Below, in pieces: positions 24,203 to 29,427 of a DNA stretch of 64,000 nt. Positions within the stretch are counted from its first letter, which is position 1; every line of letters begins with the position of its first letter. The position numbers were made by a program, and so were the translations under genes. The notes under the pieces were generated by a model. The model was not told the DNA's origin. It did no database searches and saw only the letters and a list, made by a program, of their open reading frames with translations. Source of the DNA: JAEUJM01 sp041908445 (GTDB lineage Bacteria > Actinomycetota > Acidimicrobiia > Acidimicrobiales > DATDAH01); assembly GCA_041908445.1 (NCBI GenBank), contig JAYRFK010000006.1, positions 1 to 64,000 on the forward strand, in the 5' to 3' direction.

Positions 24203-25722
24203 AGCTCAAGAAGAAGCTCCTCATCGGTGCCGGCATCTCCGGCGCCCTCGTCCTGCTCACGTCGGTGGCGGCCGGCGCACAGGACGTGGATCCCGTCCAG
24301 GCGGTCACCGACCTCGGCATCCAGCTCAACATGCTGTGGGTGGTCATCGGCGCCGTGCTGGTGATCTTCATGCAGGCCGGGTTCGCCCTGGTCGAGACCG
24401 GCTTCTGCCGGGCCAAGCACGCCTCGCACGTGGTCTCGACCAACTTCGCGATCTTCGGCCTCGGCTTCATCGGGTTCTTCCTGATCGGCTACCCGCTGAT
24501 GTTCGGCGGCTACAGCGTCCCGCTCATCGGTATGGACCAGGCGACCGGAACGAACCTGCTCGGCTCGGGTGAGTGGGTCTTCCTGTGGCAGGGCGGCTGG
24601 GCCGGCAGCGGCAAGGCCTTCTACACCGCCGGCGCCATGGCCTTCTTCCTCTACATGGTGGCCTTCATGGACACGGTGGCGACCATCCCCACCGGGGCCA
24701 TGGCCGAGCGGTGGAAGTGGAACGCCTTCGTGGGCTGGGGCCTGTTCTGCGGTGCGATCTACTACCCGCTGTTCGGTGCCTGGACGTGGGGTGGCGGCTG
24801 GCTTTCCCAGCTCGGTAACTCGATGGACCTCGGTGCCGGGTACGTGGACTTCGCCGGCTCCGGCGTGGTGCACGCCGTCGGCGGTGTGGCCGGCCTCGCC
24901 GGTGCCCTCGTCCTCGGGCCCCGCATCGGCAAGTTCAACAAGGACGGCTCGGCCAATGCGATCCCCGGCCACCACATCCCCATGGCCATGCTGGGCACGT
25001 TCATCCTGTTGTTCGGCTGGTTCGGCTTCAACGCCGCGTCGACCTTCGCGGCCACCGACACCCGCTTCGCGGTGGTGGCCCTGAACACCGCCATCGCCGG
25101 CGCCTTCGGCTCCATCTCGGCGATGTTCTTCATGATGAGCCGCGGCGACAAGAAGCCCGACCCGGGCATGATGGTCAACGGCATGCTCGCCGGCCTGGTG
25201 GCGGTCACCGCCCCCTGCGCCTTCATCCAGCCGTGGGCGGCCGCGGTCATCGGCATCATCGCCGGCATCCTCATCCCGCTGGCCCTCGGCTTCATCGAGA
25301 ACCGTGGCATCGACGACCCGGTCGGCGCCATCGCCGTCCACGGCGTCGGCGGCCTCTTCGGGGTCCTCGCCGTGGGCATCTTCGCCGACGGCCAGTACGG
25401 CGCCGGCTGGAATGGCACCGACGTCACCGGCGTGACCGGGATCCTCTACGACGTCTCCGAGGGCGGCAAGCAGTTGGCCTCGCAGGCCATCGGTGCCCTG
25501 GTCATCTGCACCGTCATCTTCGGGATCGCCTACGGCTTCTTCAAGATCCAGAACGCGATCATGAAGGGCGGCATCCGGAGCAACGAGGCCGACGAGCTCG
25601 AGGGCCTCGACCTGCCCGAGATGGGCATGCTCGCCTACCCCGAGTTCATGGGCTCGCACGTCCCGGGCCTCGAGGAGCAGCAGACCCACGATCCCTCCGG
25701 TGTGGAGATGACCCACAAGTAG
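24199..25722 (+). CDS. amt: Ammonium transporter Amt 1
   Basis: A 507-residue Amt/MEP/Rh channel with an N-terminal signal sequence (KLKKKLLIGAGISGALVLLTSVAAGAQ), as in AmtB. The substrate-path twin His are in DFAGSGVVHAVGG near residue 224 and IAVHGVGGLFG near 379. Other family blocks are GFALVETGFCRAKHASHVVSTN and LLFGWFGFNAAST. I prefer GTG 24199, which gives a clean signal peptide and a GGGGGAG site; ATG 24178 in frame has its purines too close. The cytoplasmic tail is long (about 80 residues). It should import ammonium under nitrogen limitation and be gated by a PII protein. A hairpin follows. Confidence 0.92.
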   Translation: MKLKKKLLIGAGISGALVLLTSVAAGAQDVDPVQAVTDLGIQLNMLWVVIGAVLVIFMQAGFALVETGFCRAKHASHVVSTNFAIFGLGFIGFFLIGYPLMFGGYSVPLIGMDQATGTNLLGSGEWVFLWQGGWAGSGKAFYTAGAMAFFLYMVAFMDTVATIPTGAMAERWKWNAFVGWGLFCGAIYYPLFGAWTWGGGWLSQLGNSMDLGAGYVDFAGSGVVHAVGGVAGLAGALVLGPRIGKFNKDGSANAIPGHHIPMAMLGTFILLFGWFGFNAASTFAATDTRFAVVALNTAIAGAFGSISAMFFMMSRGDKKPDPGMMVNGMLAGLVAVTAPCAFIQPWAAAVIGIIAGILIPLALGFIENRGIDDPVGAIAVHGVGGLFGVLAVGIFADGQYGAGWNGTDVTGVTGILYDVSEGGKQLASQAIGALVICTVIFGIAYGFFKIQNAIMKGGIRSNEADELEGLDLPEMGMLAYPEFMGSHVPGLEEQQTHDPSGVEMTHK

Positions 25723-25750
25723 GTCCCCCACCTCGACGCAGCACCTGGTG

Positions 25751-25778
25751 CGGGTGCGGGCCCTCGGGCCCGCACCCG
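25751..25778 (+). terminator. Hairpin after amt1
   Basis: A 12-bp perfect stem (CGGGTGCGGGCC and its complement) with a CTCG loop, about 28 nt after the amt1 stop. Confidence 0.8.
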
Positions 25779-25850
25779 TCCCGCGTCCGGGGACGGGCCC
25801 GGGTCCGGGCCGACCGGCCCGGACCGACGGCCCCTGGCGGGCGGCGCCGG

Positions 25851-25937
25851 GCGAACCGGGCGAAAGGAAGCCGCAAGAAAGACGGAACGGCGAGGCAATG
25901 CGGCGCCAACGGGGTCGACACACGACACCCGTACCGT
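25851..25937 (+). promoter_or_regulatory. Extended 11-bp box array and -10 of the regulator B promoter
   Basis: Seven consecutive half-sites keep an 11-bp phase: GCGAA (25851), GAAAG (25862), GCAAG (25873), GGAAC (25884), GCAAT (25895), CCAAC (25906) and GACAC (25917). The last is followed by 10 nt and TACCGT (25932-25937). Single sites are degenerate, but phase and distance to the -10 equal those at 22916 and 27454. The start codon of regulator B is 55 nt further, with GGGAGAA before it. Confidence 0.55.
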
Positions 25938-25992
25938 CCGGGTCGTCGCCGGCCCCGCTCACGGTCGGCAGGGCGAGAGCCGGGAGAACCAG

Positions 25993-26559
25993 ATGCACCG
26001 AGCACCCACCACGGACACCCGGCGGCGAGCCGTGACCGCACCCTCGAGCCGGACGGCACCGGACGCGTCGGTCACCTTCGTCCGCTGGCCGAGCGAGCGG
26101 GACCTGCGGGCCCGGCTGGCCGAGACCGGGTCCCCCCGCCTGCTCCTCGTCGAGCACGGCGCCGTGCCGCCCGACTGCTGGGAGGTGGAAGAGGACTGGA
26201 TCCGCGTCCCCGCCGACCCCGTCGACCTCCACCAGCGCGCCGAGGTGCTGCGCCGGCGCTGTGCCCCGGCGCCGACGGTCCGCCTCGATGCGGACGGCCT
26301 GCTGTGGCGGGGGGACCGATGGGTGGCGCTGTCGCCCACCGAGGTCGCGCTGGTCGGGGCGCTGGTCGGCAGCTTCGGACGGGTGATCCGTCGCCCGGAC
26401 CTCGAGCAGGCGGCGTGGCCCGACGACCGGGTCGACGCACGGATGCTCGATCGCGCGCTGTCGCGGTGTCGGGCCAAGCTGGCCACCGTCGAGCTCGAGG
26501 TCCACCGCGTCCCCGGTGCCGGCTACCTGCTCGCCCCGTCGAGGCCGGCAGAGGCATGA
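25993..26559 (+). CDS. Miniature OmpR/PhoB-like regulator B (no phospho-acceptor)
   Basis: A 188-residue relative of regulator A (22967-23494). A disordered Arg/Thr-rich start of about 25 residues precedes VTFVRWP, PRLLLVEHGAVPP and EEDWIRVPADPVDLHQRAEVLRRRC, the same shortened receiver without an Asp acceptor. The winged helix follows: WVALSPTEVALVGALVGSFGRVIRRPDLEQAAWPDD, then a recognition helix RMLDRALSRCRAKL and the hairpin VHRVPGAGYLLAP. Its recognition helix differs from that of A, so the two may prefer different boxes. A small membrane protein gene overlaps its stop (ATGA). Nitrogen control is inferred from position only. Confidence 0.7.
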   Translation: MHRAPTTDTRRRAVTAPSSRTAPDASVTFVRWPSERDLRARLAETGSPRLLLVEHGAVPPDCWEVEEDWIRVPADPVDLHQRAEVLRRRCAPAPTVRLDADGLLWRGDRWVALSPTEVALVGALVGSFGRVIRRPDLEQAAWPDDRVDARMLDRALSRCRAKLATVELEVHRVPGAGYLLAPSRPAEA

Positions 26560-26999
26560 CCACCCTGACCGGCGCGCTCGCGCGCCGGCCCCGGCACACT
26601 GGCGGCCGGTCGGTCGTGCCCCGCGGGAGCGGGACACCCCTCGTGGCGGTCGCTGTGCTGGTCGCGCTCGCTTCCGTCGCCCTCGTCCTGCTGGTGTCGG
26701 CGGGCGGGGGTGGGCGCCTCGCGGCGCGCCCCGTGGCCGGGAGCCGACCCGTCGAGGCGTCCCCCGACCACCCCGAGCACCCTGCTCGTGCCGAGCTCGG
26801 CGCGCGGCCTCCCGGCCTGCGCTCGGCCGGCGCCGTCGACCGCAGGCACGCGCCGGCGGTGCGCCCGCTGCTCGCCGTGCTCGTCGCTGCCGTCGGCGCG
26901 ATCGCGGCGCGGAGCACCGCGGTCGGTCGGGCACACACCGTCGCTCCCGCTCGGCCCTGGGTGGGCCGACCGTCGTCGCGGGGTCCGCCCGCCTCCTGA
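26556..26999 (+). CDS. Small membrane protein coupled to regulator B
   Basis: A 147-residue ORF starting in the ATGA overlap with the stop of regulator B. Two hydrophobic segments are clear: LVAVAVLVALASVALVLLVS (about residues 30-50) and RPLLAVLVAAVGAIAA (about 108-123). They are joined by a Pro/Ala/Arg-rich loop, and both ends are basic. No known domain is recognised. The overlap suggests a joint function with regulator B, for instance as a membrane anchor or sensor. The composition is also compatible with a spurious high-GC frame, so confidence is limited. Confidence 0.45.
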   Translation: MTTLTGALARRPRHTGGRSVVPRGSGTPLVAVAVLVALASVALVLLVSAGGGGRLAARPVAGSRPVEASPDHPEHPARAELGARPPGLRSAGAVDRRHAPAVRPLLAVLVAAVGAIAARSTAVGRAHTVAPARPWVGRPSSRGPPAS

Positions 27000-27035
27000 G
27001 CGTCCGCGGGTGGGGGACCCCCTGCTCGCCACGGT

Positions 27036-27053
27036 GGTCGTCGCACGACGACC
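27036..27053. repeat. Perfect 8-bp inverted repeat before protein C
   Basis: GGTCGTCG and CGACGACC flank a CA dinucleotide, 18 nt ahead of the ATG at 27072. It could be an operator or a short hairpin; the 2-nt loop favours a DNA-level palindrome. Confidence 0.5.
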
Positions 27054-27071
27054 GGACCCTCGGAGACCCCC

Positions 27072-27440
27072 ATGACCACGACCTCGACCTGCCGCGCGCC
27101 CGGTCGCGCCGCCCGCCCGGCCCGTCGCCCGGGCGCCACGCCGGGACCCCCCGCCGTGACCGACACGACCGTCGCACCCCCGGCGATCGCCCTCGTCCGC
27201 TGGCCCCAGGACCAGCACGAGCGCCGCCGCCTGGCCGACGCTCGCGTCCCTCGCCTCCTGCTGGTGGACCCCGCCGCTCCACCGCCGCACCCGTGGGGGA
27301 TCGACGAGGACTGGGTGCGCCTGCCCGCCGACCCGGAGGACGTCCGCCTCCGTGCCCGGATGCTGACCCGACGGACGGGGGTACCGCTCCCGCGCCCGGG
27401 GGCCTGGCCCCCGGATGGGGGTGAGGGGGTCATCAGATGA
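27072..27440 (+). CDS. Receiver-like domain protein C, lacking the winged helix
   Basis: A 122-residue protein that matches only the N-terminal half of regulators A and B: IALVRWPQDQHERRRLADARVPRLLLVDPAAPPP, then DEDWVRLPADPEDVRLRARMLTRR. After this a Pro/Gly-rich tail ends at the stop, just before the amt2 promoter boxes. The DNA-binding half is absent. It may be a decayed copy or a stand-alone dimerisation partner that modulates A and B. Its start has GGAG 7 nt upstream. It lies between the regulator B unit and amt2 on the same strand. Confidence 0.55.
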   Translation: MTTTSTCRAPGRAARPARRPGATPGPPAVTDTTVAPPAIALVRWPQDQHERRRLADARVPRLLLVDPAAPPPHPWGIDEDWVRLPADPEDVRLRARMLTRRTGVPLPRPGAWPPDGGEGVIR

Positions 27441-27453
27441 CCGGGAGGACGCA

Positions 27454-27496
27454 TTCACGTTCACGAAACATTCGAGAAACAACGGCCCCTTACCTT
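27454..27496 (+). promoter_or_regulatory. GlnR-like 11-bp box array and -10 of the amt2 promoter
   Basis: TTCAC (27454), GAAAC (27465) and GAAAC (27476), each 11 bp apart, then 10 nt, then TACCTT (27491-27496). This is the same arrangement, base for base in the half-sites, as at 22916-22958, while the spacer sequences differ completely. Confidence 0.75.
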
Positions 27497-27527
27497 GCCG
27501 ACGTCCGACGAAACCGGAGGCAATGAC

Positions 27528-27572
27528 ATGGACCACCGACCGACCCGACGAACGACGAGAGGGGTGAGCTGA
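27528..27572 (+). CDS. Leader peptide ORF before amt2 (14 aa)
   Basis: ATG 27528 with GGAGG at 27516-27520 (7-nt spacing) opens MDHRPTRRTTRGVS. Its TGA (27570-27572) shares its A with the ATG of amt2 in the form TGATG. The peptide is Arg-rich. The arrangement parallels the leader before amt1. Confidence 0.5.
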   Translation: MDHRPTRRTTRGVS

Positions 27573-28825
27573 TGGACACCGGTGACGCCGCCTGGGTGCT
27601 GACCTCCGCTGCGCTCGTGTTGTTCATGACGCCGGGCTTGGCCCTCTTCTACGGCGGCATGGACCGAAGCCGCAACGTCCTGAACATGTTGATGATGAAC
27701 TTCTGGTGCCTGCTGATCATCCCGTTGGTGTGGGTGATCGCGGGCTTCTCGCTGGCCTACAGCGGGGCCGGCTCGGTCATCGGCAACTTCGACTGGTTCT
27801 TCCTGCGCGATCTGACCATCACCGACGAGGGTGGTGGCTCGACCCTGTTGGCGGTGATCTTCCTCGGGATGTTCGCCGTGATCACGCCGGCGCTGATCTC
27901 GGGCGCGGTGGCCGACCGGATGAAGTTCTCGGCGTGGGCGATCTTCGTCCCCGTCTGGCTGCTCCTCGTGTACTGCCCGGTGTCGTTCTGGATCTACGGC
28001 GGCGTCTGGGGCGAGGGCCTGACCGGCTGGCTCGGCTCCCGCGGGTCGCTCGACTTCGCCGGCGGCACGGTGATCCACGTGAACGCGGGGATCGCCGCCC
28101 TCGCGGGTGTGCTGGTGCTGGGCAAGCGCAAGGGCTGGCCGGGTGAGGGCCACCCGCCGCACTCGATGCCGCTGGTGATGCTCGGCACGGGCATCCTCTG
28201 GTTCGGCTGGTTCGGCTTCAACGCCGGTTCGGCCTTCGCCGCCAACGGCGTCGCGATCCAGGCCTTCATGAACACGTTCCTCGCCGCGGCTGCCGCCGGC
28301 CTCGCCTGGGCGGTCGTCGAGCGCCTCCGCGACGGCCACTTCACGAACCTCGGCGTGGCCTCGGGCATCGTCGCCGGCCTCGTGGCCATCACCCCCGGCG
28401 CCGGCTTCGTGGCCGGGATGTCGCCGATCTGGATCGGCCTCATCGCCGGCGTGGTGTGCAGCTTCGCCGTGGGCGTGAAGTTCAAGGCCGGGTACGACGA
28501 CGCCCTGGACGTGGTGGGCGTGCACTTCGTGGGCGGCCTCGTCGGCTCCCTGCTCATCGGCCTGTTCGCCGACCCCGAGTTCTTCGGGGGCGAGTTCAAG
28601 GAGGGCCTCTTCTACGGTGGCGGCCTCGAGCTGCTCGGCGAGCAGGCGCTGGCCAACGGCGTGGTGATCGTGTTCTCGTTCGTGGTCACGTTCCTCATCT
28701 TCAAGGTCCTGGACGCCACCATCGGGATCCGGGTCTCGGAGAAGACCGAGCTCACGGGCCTCGACCTCGAGGAGCACTCGGAGACCGCCTACCACGGCGG
28801 CAGCCAGACCATGGAGCGTGTGTGA
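27572..28825 (+). CDS. amt: Ammonium transporter Amt 2
   Basis: A 417-residue Amt channel without a signal peptide: the protein begins MDTGDAAWVLTSAALVLFMTPGLALFYGGM, the usual start of shorter bacterial Amts. The twin His are His168 in FAGGTVIHVNAG and the His of VVGVHFVGG near residue 316. ILWFGWFGFNAGS and the C-terminal TGLDLEEHSETAY are also family features. glnK2 follows 40 nt downstream, giving the classical amt-glnK order. It imports ammonium, with gating by GlnK2 expected. Translation may be coupled to the leader ORF. Confidence 0.94.
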   Translation: MDTGDAAWVLTSAALVLFMTPGLALFYGGMDRSRNVLNMLMMNFWCLLIIPLVWVIAGFSLAYSGAGSVIGNFDWFFLRDLTITDEGGGSTLLAVIFLGMFAVITPALISGAVADRMKFSAWAIFVPVWLLLVYCPVSFWIYGGVWGEGLTGWLGSRGSLDFAGGTVIHVNAGIAALAGVLVLGKRKGWPGEGHPPHSMPLVMLGTGILWFGWFGFNAGSAFAANGVAIQAFMNTFLAAAAAGLAWAVVERLRDGHFTNLGVASGIVAGLVAITPGAGFVAGMSPIWIGLIAGVVCSFAVGVKFKAGYDDALDVVGVHFVGGLVGSLLIGLFADPEFFGGEFKEGLFYGGGLELLGEQALANGVVIVFSFVVTFLIFKVLDATIGIRVSEKTELTGLDLEEHSETAYHGGSQTMERV

Positions 28826-28865
28826 TGAGGCAGGCCACGACCGGCCTCGGAAAGGAAGGTGGCCG

Positions 28866-29204
28866 ATGAAGCTCGTCACCGCCATCATCAAGCCCTACAA
28901 GCTCGACGAGGTGAAGGAGGCCCTGAAGGCCGCCGGCGTCGTCGGCATCACCGTCTCGGAGGTCCGCGGCTTCGGCCGCCAGGGCGGCCACTCCGAGACC
29001 TACCGCGGCGCCGAGTACAAGATCGACTTCGTCCCCAAGGTGAAGCTGGAGATCCTCATCGACGACGACGACTCCGTGAAGGTCGTCGACGCCGTGCTCG
29101 CCAGCGCCGCCACGGGCGAGATCGGTGATGGCAAACTCTGGGTGTCGCCGGTCGACGAGGTCGTCCGCATCCGTACGGCCGAGCGCGGGACCGACGCCCT
29201 CTAG
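28866..29204 (+). CDS. glnK: PII nitrogen-sensing protein (GlnK/GlnB) 2
   Basis: A 112-residue PII protein beginning MKLVTAIIKPYKLDEVKEAL. The T-loop GFGRQGGHSETYRGAEYKIDF contains Tyr of RGAEY at about residue 51, the site of uridylylation or adenylylation in other bacteria. The nucleotide-binding TGEIGDGKLW segment is intact. ATG 28866 has GGAAGG upstream; the frame extends further only without a ribosome site. It is co-transcribed with amt2. It differs from GlnK1 at many positions, so the two PII proteins are not recent copies. Confidence 0.94.
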   Translation: MKLVTAIIKPYKLDEVKEALKAAGVVGITVSEVRGFGRQGGHSETYRGAEYKIDFVPKVKLEILIDDDDSVKVVDAVLASAATGEIGDGKLWVSPVDEVVRIRTAERGTDAL

Positions 29205-29236
29205 GCGCCGCTCGACCCCGACACCTGGTGTCGTTC

Positions 29237-29271
29237 CGACGGGGGTGGGCGCACCGCGGCCACCCCCGTCG
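29237..29271 (+). terminator. Hairpin after glnK2
   Basis: A perfect 12-bp stem (CGACGGGGGTGG and its complement) with an 11-nt loop, between glnK2 and the mrp promoter. Confidence 0.8.
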
Positions 29272-29306
29272 TCGTCCCGGATCGTCGACCGGGGCCGTGG
29301 GGAGCC

Positions 29307-29360
29307 GTCACATTCCGGACGCATTCCGGGAACCGAGCCGAAACCGTCGCTCCCTACGCT
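29307..29360 (+). promoter_or_regulatory. GlnR-like 11-bp box array and -10 of the mrp operon promoter
   Basis: GTCAC (29307), GACGC (29318), GGAAC (29329) and GAAAC (29340) follow each other at 11 bp, then 10 nt, then TACGCT (29355-29360). The a-b half-site order GTCAC...GGAAC...GAAAC resembles the actinobacterial GlnR consensus. It implies that the antiporter operon is controlled together with ammonium uptake. Confidence 0.65.
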
Positions 29361-29367
29361 CCGCCCC

Positions 29368-29402
29368 CGTACGACGGACCTCCCCCCGTTCGACGGACCT
29401 CC
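29368..29402 (+). repeat. 16-nt direct repeats in the mrp leader
   Basis: CGTWCGACGGACCTCC occurs at 29368-29383 and 29387-29402 (one mismatch, 19-bp offset), within the presumed 5' leader about 26-60 nt before the mrpA start. Confidence 0.7.
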
Positions 29403-29427
29403 ACCGCCCGATCTCTCGGAGCCTCCC

